This document shows positions 30,086-40,118 of a stretch of 64,000 bases of DNA, piece after piece. A program made the position numbers and the translations under genes. Source of the DNA: Campylobacteraceae bacterium (lineage in GTDB: Bacteria > Campylobacterota > Campylobacteria > Campylobacterales > Sulfurovaceae); the NCBI GenBank assembly GCA_027036015.1, contig JALVTH010000051.1, positions 1 to 64,000 of the forward strand, in the 5' to 3' direction. Position 1 is the first letter of the stretch; every line of letters begins with the position of its first letter. Below the pieces are notes generated by a model that saw only the letters and a list, made by a program, of their open reading frames with translations, was not told the DNA's origin and did no database searches.

Positions 30086-31431
30086 TTTTGAAGCCTTTTT
30101 TTATGATAATTAATTGCCTTTTCATATACTTTTTTAAACTTCTTCCATTTAATGGTATTGTAACTGCTATTATGCCACAATAAAACAAACTCGCCTTGAT
30201 ATTTTTCAACTTGACATATTAAAGAAAAAATCTCATCTTCCATCTGATTTGGAGTATATTTATCCACTACTGAAGCATCCATAAAAATAAGCGGTCGTTC
30301 TTTAAGGTTGAGTTTTTCTCTTGTTAAAATATTAAACACGCTAAAAGGATAGCAAACTCCACATCTAAACCCATTGCCATTCTCAAATCCGCAACTGCTA
30401 TCCCAAGCCATTTTATTATCTTCCCATACCTGCCATGTTGTTGGCACTTCAAAGCGTAAATAGTGTTCTCTGCCAAATAAAATTGGAGTCTCAAAGGTTT
30501 TTTCTAATGTTTCTTTCTCTTTTTGAAATTGTTTTACATCATTATATGCATTATAACTTGGATGAATTCCTATAAAATGACCTTTTTGAAGGATATTTTG
30601 TGCAATCTTTTTTGCTTGTTTTGCTTTATAGCTATTATCATATTTTGTTACTCCTCCACCCATAAAAAAAAAGTATGATTTAACTCCTATACTTTCACTC
30701 AAATTCATAATATAATCAAAGGTATCAAAGGGATCTTTTTTGATTTTTAATAAAACTTTTAAATAATCAAATAAGATTTTAACAATATCAAACCCTTTTG
30801 CTCTTTTTTTTAATATATCTCCGCCAAGGCGCATAAAAAATCGTTTTGGATTACTCCATGCTTTTATATGGTCAATATCATGAGTTAGTATAAGCTTATA
30901 GCTTCTTTGTTTAAAAGGTTTGCTATATCCTAAAGCAAGAAGCATATTTTTTAAAAACTCCAAATATTCATTAACAATAGGCCGATTATAAAAATTATTT
31001 CTATACGCTAAAGAGATTTTTGAAATAAAACGGTTATGATGATCTCTTTTTTTTATAACATACTCTTCCCAGCGCGTTAGCATAAAAAAAATAGCAGCAA
31101 AAATATCAATATCACAAATTAAATTATTATTTTGAAGTTGAACCTTATTACTGCCATAGAGTAAAGGCAAGTTGATGGTTGCTATAAACTTATTTTGAAT
31201 ATATAAAACTTTTTTAGGAATATTTCCTTCATCTAAATAGCTTTTTTCTTTTGGAAACTTATAAAAAAAGTGATCATTAATAATAAGTTTTTTACCATTT
31301 TCAAGCTCTAATATCCAGCTTTTTTGATTATGAAATGCAAGAGTATAAGCAATTCCCAAAAACTCATTTAATACAACATCAATAATATATTCTCTTTCTT
31401 TTTGATTATCATAAGGAATATATACTTTCAT
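30082..31431 (-). CDS. Polysaccharide deacetylase family protein
   Basis: LILTHDIDHI; GHFIGIHPSYNAY; start chosen at RBS AAAGGAAATGAA-ATG. Confidence 0.78.
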   Translation of the reverse strand: MKVYIPYDNQKEREYIIDVVLNEFLGIAYTLAFHNQKSWILELENGKKLIINDHFFYKFPKEKSYLDEGNIPKKVLYIQNKFIATINLPLLYGSNKVQLQNNNLICDIDIFAAIFFMLTRWEEYVIKKRDHHNRFISKISLAYRNNFYNRPIVNEYLEFLKNMLLALGYSKPFKQRSYKLILTHDIDHIKAWSNPKRFFMRLGGDILKKRAKGFDIVKILFDYLKVLLKIKKDPFDTFDYIMNLSESIGVKSYFFFMGGGVTKYDNSYKAKQAKKIAQNILQKGHFIGIHPSYNAYNDVKQFQKEKETLEKTFETPILFGREHYLRFEVPTTWQVWEDNKMAWDSSCGFENGNGFRCGVCYPFSVFNILTREKLNLKERPLIFMDASVVDKYTPNQMEDEIFSLICQVEKYQGEFVLLWHNSSYNTIKWKKFKKVYEKAINYHKKRLQK

Positions 31432-32378
31432 TTCATTTCCTTTAGACACATCCATGCATTGAGCAATAACGAATTGCTTTTTGTAATTAAAAAATAAGGC
31501 ATTTGTTTAAACCCTAAACTTCTTGCGTGTGCTTCAATGTTTTCTCTCATGGAGCCTTCAAAATCTAAAATTTTTTGCTCTTTGTGGGCAAATTCAATTG
31601 CCTTCCACTCTAATAAACTCTCTGCTCCACTCCCTCTTAATATTGGGTCAGCCCCACTTGCTAAAAGGTAAATTGACTTTTTATCCCAAACTATATAAAG
31701 TGCTACGTGAATTTCTTTCGTTTTTTTATCAACGGCAAAGAAAATTTTTCTACTCTCATGCTCTTTGCAAGCCCTATCTAAACACAAAAAAAACTCTTTG
31801 CTATAAGGCACTTTAAGCCCTTGTCTTTGATAAGTTTTTTGAACCATTTCATAAAACTTGCTTGCATCTTCACTCTCAATTACATCAACTAATTTTTGAG
31901 CTTTTTTAATGGCAACTCTTGCTTTTTTTTGAACTTTTTGGCTCCAAAACTCTTCTAAATCCTCAAAAGGTTCTATGATATAGGTATAAAAAGTAGTTTG
32001 CTTAAAACCTCTCCAATAAAAAGGAAGCCAATTTGTAATTTTATAAGAAAAATTTTGTTTAAAGTAATCAAATTTTGGTAATTGGTCAATAAGAGCATTC
32101 ATTGCTTCTTTCTCCCAAGAGAGCTTTTTGTAATAACGAAAATTATCAGGATATTTAATATAAGGACCAAGGATTTGTGTTTTTTGAGGCTGCCCAACAA
32201 CTGTAAATGGACCTTTTTTTTTCTTCACGTATGGCATACTAGCCCAAATAATATTATTTTTTTCAAAAAGTGCTACATCCCAATTATTATTTGCCACAGC
32301 ATCTAACCACCAATATTGACTAAATATAGGAATGTCCTCTTTTTGGCAAAATTTTTTATATTTTTCTTTATTATTCAT
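31428..32378 (-). CDS. FemAB/GNAT-like acyltransferase (paralogue B)
   Basis: QKILDFEGSMRENIEAHARSLGF, same DFEGSM motif as 27043..28017. Confidence 0.8.
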   Translation of the reverse strand: MNNKEKYKKFCQKEDIPIFSQYWWLDAVANNNWDVALFEKNNIIWASMPYVKKKKGPFTVVGQPQKTQILGPYIKYPDNFRYYKKLSWEKEAMNALIDQLPKFDYFKQNFSYKITNWLPFYWRGFKQTTFYTYIIEPFEDLEEFWSQKVQKKARVAIKKAQKLVDVIESEDASKFYEMVQKTYQRQGLKVPYSKEFFLCLDRACKEHESRKIFFAVDKKTKEIHVALYIVWDKKSIYLLASGADPILRGSGAESLLEWKAIEFAHKEQKILDFEGSMRENIEAHARSLGFKQMPYFLITKSNSLLLNAWMCLKEMK

Positions 32379-33633
32379 CTATCTTTCCTTTAGCCAAACG
32401 ATAAGTAATAAAAAGTGATACTAAATAATTACAAACTCCATAGAAACTAAAAAGTTTCAAAAAGAAAAGAAAGTTTTTATCTTTGCAAAAATAAACAAGC
32501 ACCATAAGCCCTAAAAAGTAACTCACTTGCCAAAAAAATTCAATTTTTAAAGCATCAAAAATATCATAAATGGCACTGAGTGCAACATAAACAAATCGAA
32601 TATAAAACAGTGGTATCACAATTTGTGCATACTCTCCAGCAATAGCCCAACTTTTCCCAAAAACGAAAATAAAAAGAGGCTTTACGCTAAAAAATAGCAC
32701 TCCAAAAAAAAGGAATCCCAAAAGTGCCATCTTTTTAAAAGTTTTTTTATAAATAGCTAAAGCATTACCTTTGTTATTTTTCTCAAATGAGGCTTCCTGA
32801 AAAAAGACTTGCCCAACAGATCCTCCAATTAAACTTGAAGGTAAGCCTAAAATCTTTTGCACCAAAGCATAAAAGCCAAGTGTTGTCACAGAAAAAAAGG
32901 AAGAGATTAAAATATTTAAAAAATGCGTCGATAATAAATTAGCCAATACGCCACCAAGAGAATATTTTGGAAAATTGGCATATTTTTTTGTAACTTTTTT
33001 TATTTCACTAACGCTTATTTCTTTTAGCTTTTCTTTATTAATAAAAACATTTTTTAAAAGTTTAATATTGGCAAAAATTTGCGCAATAATTTGCCCACTA
33101 ACAAGTCCAGTAGCTCCTTGTTTAATAAAACCTACACTAAGTTGAATAACTGCTAAGCTAAATGCTTTTATAACTTTTGAACTTGCAATATCTTTATATT
33201 GCTTGATTCTTGTATTATAATAATTTAAATTATTAAAAAGACCTACAAAAAAAACAGTTAAAGGAACAAAGTAGAGCCAAAATTTAATCTCTTTATTTCT
33301 TAGTAAATTGCTAATTTCATCAGAAAAAAAAAGAATAATAAAAAAAAGTATTATACTAAGCATTGAAGTTAGCAAAAATCCCAAAGCAAAAAGATTGAGT
33401 GCTTCTTTTTCATTCTCTGGCAACATAATGGCTAATTCATATCTTCCATTGGCAATCGTTCCAAAAATAGCTACAATTGCCATAAAAAGTGCCACAACGC
33501 CAAAATCTTGAGGTGTATAGAGTCTCGTTAAAATTGGGCTAATAGTAATTGGAATTGCTTGAGCAATGGTCGTTCCAGTTATAAGCGTTAAAACATTTTT
33601 AGCAAATTGTGATTTTGTTTTTAAAAGCATCAT
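32371..33633 (-). CDS. Wzx-like polysaccharide flippase
   Basis: Polytopic MATE/MOP-type protein; PILTRLYTPQDFGVVALFMAIVAI. Confidence 0.85.
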   Translation of the reverse strand: MMLLKTKSQFAKNVLTLITGTTIAQAIPITISPILTRLYTPQDFGVVALFMAIVAIFGTIANGRYELAIMLPENEKEALNLFALGFLLTSMLSIILFFIILFFSDEISNLLRNKEIKFWLYFVPLTVFFVGLFNNLNYYNTRIKQYKDIASSKVIKAFSLAVIQLSVGFIKQGATGLVSGQIIAQIFANIKLLKNVFINKEKLKEISVSEIKKVTKKYANFPKYSLGGVLANLLSTHFLNILISSFFSVTTLGFYALVQKILGLPSSLIGGSVGQVFFQEASFEKNNKGNALAIYKKTFKKMALLGFLFFGVLFFSVKPLFIFVFGKSWAIAGEYAQIVIPLFYIRFVYVALSAIYDIFDALKIEFFWQVSYFLGLMVLVYFCKDKNFLFFLKLFSFYGVCNYLVSLFITYRLAKGKIDE

Positions 33634-34376
33634 GAACTTCTTGCACCCCTTAAAAACGCTTTTATAAACTTAATAAAATAGATAAAATCGGTTTTAAAAC
33701 CATTTTTTTCATACTCTTGCAAATATCGTTTTTCAGATTCAATTAATGCTTCAAAACTTTTTGGTTGATCTATATAATATGGTGGAATAAGTCCAGGTTT
33801 AAATTTGCTTCTATAAGTTCTAAACTCTTTTGGATAGAGTTTAAGCATTGCATCTCCCAACGGGCGCACGCCAATGAGCTTTAAATCGCCTTTAAAAAAA
33901 TTAATTAACATTGGAAGTTCATCTAACCAATATTTTCGCAAAAATTTTCCTATTTTTGTTATTCGAAAATCATTTTTGATCGTTCCATCATCATTGAGGC
34001 CATTTACCTTAATAACATAATCTTGCAAATATTCTGAATATGGCTGCATCGTTCTAACCTTATAAACGTAAATTTTTTTGCCATTAAGCCCCGTTCTTGG
34101 CAATTTAATTAAAAAAGAATACTTTTTAGGTTTAATACTTTTTGAAAGCTCCCTGTTTTTATGAATATATAAAATCATTTTTCGTCCCATATTAATTGCT
34201 CTATCAATTTCAAATCCATAATAAAAAATCATCCCCAAATACAAAGGGCAAAATCGTTTTATATGAACTTTTAATTCCAAGCTTTCACCAATTTTGCTTG
34301 TTTTATTTAAACTCAATAAAACAGAGTCGATGCCATCAGAGCTGCAAAATACTTTCCGTTCCATAGCTCTTGTCAT
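33630..34376 (-). CDS. Undecaprenyl-phosphate sugar phosphotransferase (bacterial sugar transferase)
   Basis: VYKVRTMQPYSEY...KFLRKYWLDELPMLINFFKGDLKLIGVRPL; start at AAGGAGAAGCG-ATG. Confidence 0.85.
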   Translation of the reverse strand: MTRAMERKVFCSSDGIDSVLLSLNKTSKIGESLELKVHIKRFCPLYLGMIFYYGFEIDRAINMGRKMILYIHKNRELSKSIKPKKYSFLIKLPRTGLNGKKIYVYKVRTMQPYSEYLQDYVIKVNGLNDDGTIKNDFRITKIGKFLRKYWLDELPMLINFFKGDLKLIGVRPLGDAMLKLYPKEFRTYRSKFKPGLIPPYYIDQPKSFEALIESEKRYLQEYEKNGFKTDFIYFIKFIKAFLRGARSS

Positions 34377-34643
34377 CGCTTCTCCTTCTAAAAATATATT
34401 TAAATTTATAACATATCTTAAATTTTTGAAAAAAATATATTTCATTTTAGAATATTAATTTTTATCAGTTTTTAAGGACTTTATAAAGAATTTATGTAAA
34501 TATTTATCAAATAACTCTTCTTTTATAAAATCTTTTAATGATTAATTGGGATTAAATTGATTTCAAAAAATATAACATTTCGATATTTTTTTTTTGTAAA
34601 AAAAGAGATTGTGTTATAATCAAAAAAAACAAAGGCTAAAAAA

Positions 34644-36320
34644 GTGGCACAAAATATCTTATTAAATGAAAAAAAAGAAAGAAGTGCACAAGTTACTAAT
34701 TTAATTAATTATTTTTTACAAAATTTTGAGTTATCGCAGCAATTACAAAAACACTCTTTTTCTTTTTTTAAAAGTAAAAAAGAAGATGAAATACTCAAAA
34801 CGCTTCAGCAAAATCTTTCTAAAATTACCGAGCTCATTCACTATTTAGACTCTTTTAATGAAGTACCTCTTCAAATTAAAGATTTAAACAATAATTCTTT
34901 AAAAGATTTAAAAAATAAAATTATTTTTCAAAGTTCAATTCAAAATACCTTCTTTGCCAAAAAAGAGGTAATTGAATTAGTTCTTCTTCTTTTAACTTTG
35001 CACCAAATTGACGTAAAAAATAAAAAAAATGCCGTTATTTCTTTTTCTTTAAACGAAAATAAACTTACCCTAAAAACTCCTCCTCTTCCATTAAACAAAA
35101 GAGAAAAAGAGATTCTTTTTTCTTCCAAAAGCAATCTTTTTATTAAAGAAAAAAACAAAATTTATGGACTCTATTTAAACTTTTTAAAAAAATTAAAGGA
35201 AAAAAAGCTTCTTGAGTATGAAGTAAAAATTGAAAATTTACACTATTATACTATCACAATATTTTTTGAAATAAAATCCGTAGAAGATAAAAAGAGTAAT
35301 ATAGAATCTGTTTTAAGTATTTTTTCAAAAAAAATTCTTCTTTTAAGCAATAGTAAATATCTCAAATATAAATTACAAGATTTTCTTCAAACATACAATT
35401 TTTCTATTTATGCTAAAGAAAATTATGAAAAACTCCCTCCTTTAATGAATTATCATATCATTATGGTTGATGAAGAGTTATTAACCCCCTCTTTAGAAAA
35501 AGTTTTAATAAAAGCAAAAAGCTTTGATATTAAAGTTGTTCTCTTAAGTCAAGATAAAAATACAAACTCTTTGCTTGCTGATTCCATACTTTTAAAATCT
35601 TTCAAAAAAGAGGAGTTAATAACAACACTCATAAGTCTTTATTCAACAAAAAAACTTACTTCTACGAAACCAAAAATAATCATTGCCGATGATGACATCA
35701 TTAATTTACGCCTTTTAGAGTATGAGTGCAAAAAGCTTGATTTAGAAGTGCTAACGGCATCTAATGGCAAAGAAGTACTCAAACTTTTACAAACCTATGG
35801 GGCCAATTTAATTATTTTAGATAGTAAAATGCCCTATTTAGATGGCTATGAAACGGCAGCTTTAATTAGAAAAGAGAAAAAATATCAATCTATCCCTTTA
35901 ATTATTCATAGTGCTTTTACTCTTATGGATAAAAAAAGAGAAATTTTCCATTATGGTTTTGATGCAATTTTACCCAGACCTTTTAAAAAAGAAGAGTTAG
36001 AAAAAATTATAAAACGCTATATAAAAAATTCTCAAGAAGAAGTAGCTTTAAAAAAAAAGAGACAATTTTTTGCACTCTACCAAGATATTGATAAAGTAAT
36101 CGAAAAATATATCGAAAAAAACGAAAAAAATAAACTCTTATTACTTTTAACCCGCTTAAAAAACGATCTTTACTCAATTGAAGAGTTTACTTTAATTAAA
36201 AACATTGAAATGATTGAATATTTCTTAAAAAATAGAGAGCAAATTCATAAAAGTATTTTTGGAAAGTTTTTACAAAAATTACATAATCTCCTTAAGCGTC
36301 TAAAGCCTCTAACGCTTTAA
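34644..36320 (+). CDS. Receiver-domain protein with degenerate kinase-like N-terminus
   Basis: Complete receiver (IIADDDIINLRL, IILDSKMPYLDGYE, IIHSA, PRPFKKEE); no recognisable H-box or N/G ATP boxes upstream. Confidence 0.7.
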   Translation: MAQNILLNEKKERSAQVTNLINYFLQNFELSQQLQKHSFSFFKSKKEDEILKTLQQNLSKITELIHYLDSFNEVPLQIKDLNNNSLKDLKNKIIFQSSIQNTFFAKKEVIELVLLLLTLHQIDVKNKKNAVISFSLNENKLTLKTPPLPLNKREKEILFSSKSNLFIKEKNKIYGLYLNFLKKLKEKKLLEYEVKIENLHYYTITIFFEIKSVEDKKSNIESVLSIFSKKILLLSNSKYLKYKLQDFLQTYNFSIYAKENYEKLPPLMNYHIIMVDEELLTPSLEKVLIKAKSFDIKVVLLSQDKNTNSLLADSILLKSFKKEELITTLISLYSTKKLTSTKPKIIIADDDIINLRLLEYECKKLDLEVLTASNGKEVLKLLQTYGANLIILDSKMPYLDGYETAALIRKEKKYQSIPLIIHSAFTLMDKKREIFHYGFDAILPRPFKKEELEKIIKRYIKNSQEEVALKKKRQFFALYQDIDKVIEKYIEKNEKNKLLLLLTRLKNDLYSIEEFTLIKNIEMIEYFLKNREQIHKSIFGKFLQKLHNLLKRLKPLTL

Positions 36321-36753
36321 TTTTTTGCATTGCATCATTATAAAAGGGCTCATTTTTAAAAAGTTCTAAAAGTTTTTTTGCAATTTGTATATTTTCTTTT
36401 GCTTCATTAAACCATTCCACACCCATTAATAAAGTATAAACATAATCTTTTGCAAACTGCTCTTCGTTTTTCATAAAAAGTTGAAATCGAAGTTCAAGAA
36501 GCTCTTTATAAAGTTTAAAAGAAGCATTATTTTTTTTATGTTCAATTGCAATAATGTTATTCAGCACAATTGCTAATCGAACTTTATCCCCCTCTTTTTT
36601 AAATTTTTCATAAAGCATTTTATATTGAGTAAGGGCTATGTCAAGCTTATTTTGTAAATGTAAATTAATTGCTTCTTCTAACTCTTTTTGTGCATCTTCT
36701 TTTTTAAAAAAAAATTTTTTTATCAGTTTCAACAATAAGCTCCCCTTCTTCAT
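36292..36753 (-). CDS. TPR-like hypothetical protein
   Basis: Helical repeat character (EEAINLHLQNKLDIALTQYKMLYEKFKKEGD). Confidence 0.5.
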   Translation of the reverse strand: MKKGSLLLKLIKKFFFKKEDAQKELEEAINLHLQNKLDIALTQYKMLYEKFKKEGDKVRLAIVLNNIIAIEHKKNNASFKLYKELLELRFQLFMKNEEQFAKDYVYTLLMGVEWFNEAKENIQIAKKLLELFKNEPFYNDAMQKIKALEALDA

Positions 36754-36829
36754 TCATCTATTGATTATAACAAATCTTTTTTAAAGCTAAGCTCTTTGCA
36801 AATCGCCTTTTTAGTTGTTTTGCAGCTTT

Positions 36830-36858
36830 GTTTCAAATTGTGCTATGAAATTTGAAAC
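36830..36858. promoter_or_regulatory. Inverted repeat GTTTCAAATT-N9-AATTTGAAAC in rluA-like promoter region
   Basis: Perfect 10-bp arms. Confidence 0.45.
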
Positions 36859-36900
36859 TAATTTGTGTTACAATCACTAAGAATTTTTAAGGAGTTTGCA

Positions 36901-37848
36901 TTGCCTTTTGTAAAAGATAAATTTTTTCAAAAAGAGAAAAAAGCTGCCTTTGCTGTACTTATTCGACGCTACAACATTACAATGGGTAGAGCACAAAAAC
37001 TTATTGATACAAAAAGAGTCATTTGCAATGGCGAAATTGTAAATGCCAAAAATCAAATGCTCCAAGGAGAAATAGAAGTTCTTATCTTTAAACCTCAACC
37101 AAAGGGAATTAAACCAATTTTTAAATGCAAAGATTTTGCTCTTTTTGAAAAACCAAGTGGCGTTTTAGTGCATCCAAAAAAAATTTTGACGCATTATTCC
37201 ATGCTTGATGAGATACGAACATATGCAGGAGCTTTTGCTAATGCAGCTCACAGGATTGATAAAGAAACTTCTGGCTTATTGCTAAGTAGTGTCAATCGAA
37301 AAAGTGAAGTTGCTTTAAAGCGACTCTTTCAAGAAAAAAAGATAAAAAAAAGCTATCTTGCTTGGGTAAGAGGCAATACAAAAGAAGAATTTTTAGTTCA
37401 AGAACCCATTTTAATTCGAAATGACTACTCTTTAAATAAACATAAAGTTGAAATAAATACTCAAGGAAAAGAAGCAGCAACGCTTTTTAAAAAAATAGCT
37501 TATAATCCTAAATATGATGCTTCACTTCTTCAAGCAATTCCTTTTACTGGACGCACTCATCAAATAAGAATTCATTTGTTTCACGTGAAACATCCAATTT
37601 TAGGAGATCCCCTTTATGGCACTACTTTTGATATTGCTACTAAATATTTAGAAAAAACTCTAACGCCATTTGAGCGTTTAATATATACTGGAGCGAATCG
37701 TTTAATGCTTCATGCCTACTCTCTTGAATTTACATTAGAAAATCAATATTATCTCATTTCACAAGCAAAATTTGAAAAAGAAATAAAACATCTTGCACCA
37801 AAAACAATGCAAAAATTTGCCCCACTTGAAGATTATCTAAAAAAATAA
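36901..37848 (+). CDS. RluA family pseudouridine synthase (TTG start)
   Basis: S4-like N-terminus, HRIDKETSGLLL, GRTHQIRIHL; RBS AAGGAG. Confidence 0.9.
   Translation: MPFVKDKFFQKEKKAAFAVLIRRYNITMGRAQKLIDTKRVICNGEIVNAKNQMLQGEIEVLIFKPQPKGIKPIFKCKDFALFEKPSGVLVHPKKILTHYSMLDEIRTYAGAFANAAHRIDKETSGLLLSSVNRKSEVALKRLFQEKKIKKSYLAWVRGNTKEEFLVQEPILIRNDYSLNKHKVEINTQGKEAATLFKKIAYNPKYDASLLQAIPFTGRTHQIRIHLFHVKHPILGDPLYGTTFDIATKYLEKTLTPFERLIYTGANRLMLHAYSLEFTLENQYYLISQAKFEKEIKHLAPKTMQKFAPLEDYLKK
37577..37592. promoter_or_regulatory. parS-like centromere site (perfect), inside the rluA-like CDS
   Basis: TGTTTCACGTGAAACA. Confidence 0.85.
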
Positions 37849-38377
37849 TTTCTACTTTTTTATTACTCAAATTACAAAAATTTGTAAATCACAGAATCTT
37901 TACTTTAAAAACAAAGTAAATGCTTTAATATAAATTTCAATCATTAAACTTTTTAAAATTTGTTTTTACACTATTTGTAAAAATTTAGTGAAAATGATTA
38001 ATTAGAAACACTCTAATGTAATAAGTGCTTAATCTATACAAATAAAAAATAATTAATTGTTAAGCTTAAAAAGTATTTTGTCAATAATTTGTCAATTATT
38101 ACTTTAAAGCAAAATTACAATTTAATAAGTTTTTTAAATTTTACAATTTTGTTAATAATTACAATATTTTACATTTTAGTAGCATATTCTAAATTCTATT
38201 TTTTTAATTTTTAATTTTTATGTAAATAAAATTTACTTGTCAAAAATTTAACTAAAAAAGTATTTTTACTACTTTTGTAAAAAATAGATTGACTAAATTA
38301 TATCGATTTATTGATGCCATAAATCTATTTCTGTAAATTTTCGTAAAATAATGTAAATTGAAACTTTTTTGACAAAA

Positions 38378-38393
38378 TGTTTCACGTGAAACT
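38378..38393. promoter_or_regulatory. parS-like centromere site (15/16), intergenic
   Basis: TGTTTCACGTGAAACT. Confidence 0.8.
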
Positions 38394-38404
38394 TTTTTGT
38401 CAAT

Positions 38405-38506
38405 TTATTTCTCATCATCTTTTCGTGCAGCTATTACAAAACCAATGACACCAACAACAACTACACCAATAATTATTAAATATAAAGCGATATCTAATTT
38501 TGTCAT
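38405..38506 (-). CDS. 33-aa single-TM microprotein translationally coupled to rlmN
   Basis: [47 protein letters not shown] overlap with the rlmN stop; not in the supplied ORF track. Confidence 0.7.
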   Translation of the reverse strand: MTKLDIALYLIIIGVVVVGVIGFVIAARKDDEK

Positions 38507-39582
38507 CTCTGTTGCTCCTCTTGTAATTTTTGCTCTCTCAGTTGCCCACATGCTGCAGAAATATCAAGCCCTTTTGATTCTCTAATAGTGCAAATTATTC
38601 CTTTGCTTAAAAGATACTTTTGAAACTTTCTCATATCTTCATAACTTGGTCTCTGAAATTCGCTTTCTTCATATGGATTAAAATAAATTAAGTTAACTTT
38701 TGCTTTGATACCATTTAATAGTTTTACCAATTTTTTTGCAGCATCTAAACTATCGTTAACATTTTTAATCATAAGATATTCAAACAATACTTTTTTACGC
38801 AAATTTACAGGAAAGCGTCTAACAGCTTCCATAATTGAAGCTATGTTGTAAGCTTTGTTAATTGGCATAAGCTGTTCTCGTAATTTGTCATCAACTGCAT
38901 GTAAAGAGATTGCTAAGTTTACACCAAGATTTAGCTTGGCAAGTTTATCAATTTTTGAGCTTAATCCAGAGGTTGAAACTGTTTGACGATGTGGCGAAAT
39001 GCTTAAGCCTTCAACATCACTAAAAATTTTGATGGCTTTTGCTAAATTCTCTAAATTATCAAGCGGTTCTCCCATTCCCATGTAAACTATGTTTACTTTA
39101 CGATTACTTTCAATATTATTGTCAATGTAAATTTGTAAAATTTGTTCAACAATTTCTCCAGCACTTAAATCTCTTACAAAGCCTCCTTTAGCCGTTAAAC
39201 AAAATGCACACCCTACTTTACAACCAACTTGACTCGATACACAAACCGTATATTTTGGCAAATGTTTAATTGAGCCATCTTCATTATAAACAGTTGGTTT
39301 CATTAAAAGTAATACAGCTTCAACTGTATGTCCATCATGCAGTTTAAAAAGATATTTAATTGACCCATCTTTGCTCACTTGTTTCGAGACAATTTGAGAG
39401 CTTAAAATCGTAAATTCATCATTTAATTTTTGTCGTAAATCTTTTGGTAGATTATTCATTTCTAAAAAGTTTGTTACTTTTTTATTATAAATCCAACTAA
39501 AAAGCTGTTTAACTCTAAACTTTGGAGAAATAAACTTGGCAAGTTCATCTTTTGTATAATTTAAAATATGCTTTTTCATCAA
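38503..39582 (-). CDS. rlmN: Dual-specificity rRNA/tRNA adenine methyltransferase (radical SAM)
   Basis: [32 protein letters not shown]. Confidence 0.96.
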   Translation of the reverse strand: MMKKHILNYTKDELAKFISPKFRVKQLFSWIYNKKVTNFLEMNNLPKDLRQKLNDEFTILSSQIVSKQVSKDGSIKYLFKLHDGHTVEAVLLLMKPTVYNEDGSIKHLPKYTVCVSSQVGCKVGCAFCLTAKGGFVRDLSAGEIVEQILQIYIDNNIESNRKVNIVYMGMGEPLDNLENLAKAIKIFSDVEGLSISPHRQTVSTSGLSSKIDKLAKLNLGVNLAISLHAVDDKLREQLMPINKAYNIASIMEAVRRFPVNLRKKVLFEYLMIKNVNDSLDAAKKLVKLLNGIKAKVNLIYFNPYEESEFQRPSYEDMRKFQKYLLSKGIICTIRESKGLDISAACGQLREQKLQEEQQR

Positions 39583-40109
39583 ATTAATCCTTTGCTTGCT
39601 AAATACTCTTCTAAAAGCTCAACTGCCTTTTTTTGATTTTGTTTAAATTCTTCATGGGCATTTTCATAGCAATAGTTTGTAATAACAAAAACACCACCAC
39701 AAGGAATATTAAATTCTTTTGCAACATTTAAAACCGAAAAAAATTCCATATTCTCTGCTGCTAAGTTAAGTTTTAAAAATTGCTGAGCAATCTTTTTTGA
39801 AGCTGTAATATAATTGCTTGAATTAATAATTGTTTCATGTGAAACATCATTTGCAGTTGAGATGAGATTATCTAATGGAGTATAGCCACTTTTGAATAAA
39901 AAGGCTTGTTCAACATTTGCTGCACTTTTACTCTCAATAATATCAAAAATTTTTAATTTTCCATAGCTACCGGCACTTCCAACAAAAAGTAAAAACTCTG
40001 GTGGATTCATTAAACAAAGTTTTGTTAAATGAATACTACTTTCAATAAGCCCTACTCCAATTGGCAAAGCCCTTTTAATAAATTCATTATTCCCAGCACA
40101 AATAAGCAT
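39579..40109 (-). CDS. Phosphorylase superfamily (MTAN/PNP-like) nucleosidase
   Basis: [40 protein letters not shown]. Confidence 0.7.
   Translation of the reverse strand: MLICAGNNEFIKRALPIGVGLIESSIHLTKLCLMNPPEFLLFVGSAGSYGKLKIFDIIESKSAANVEQAFLFKSGYTPLDNLISTANDVSHETIINSSNYITASKKIAQQFLKLNLAAENMEFFSVLNVAKEFNIPCGGVFVITNYCYENAHEEFKQNQKKAVELLEEYLASKGLI
39831..39846. promoter_or_regulatory. parS-like centromere site (15/16)
   Basis: TGTTTCATGTGAAACA. Confidence 0.65.
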
Positions 40110-40118
40110 TCTCTCCCT

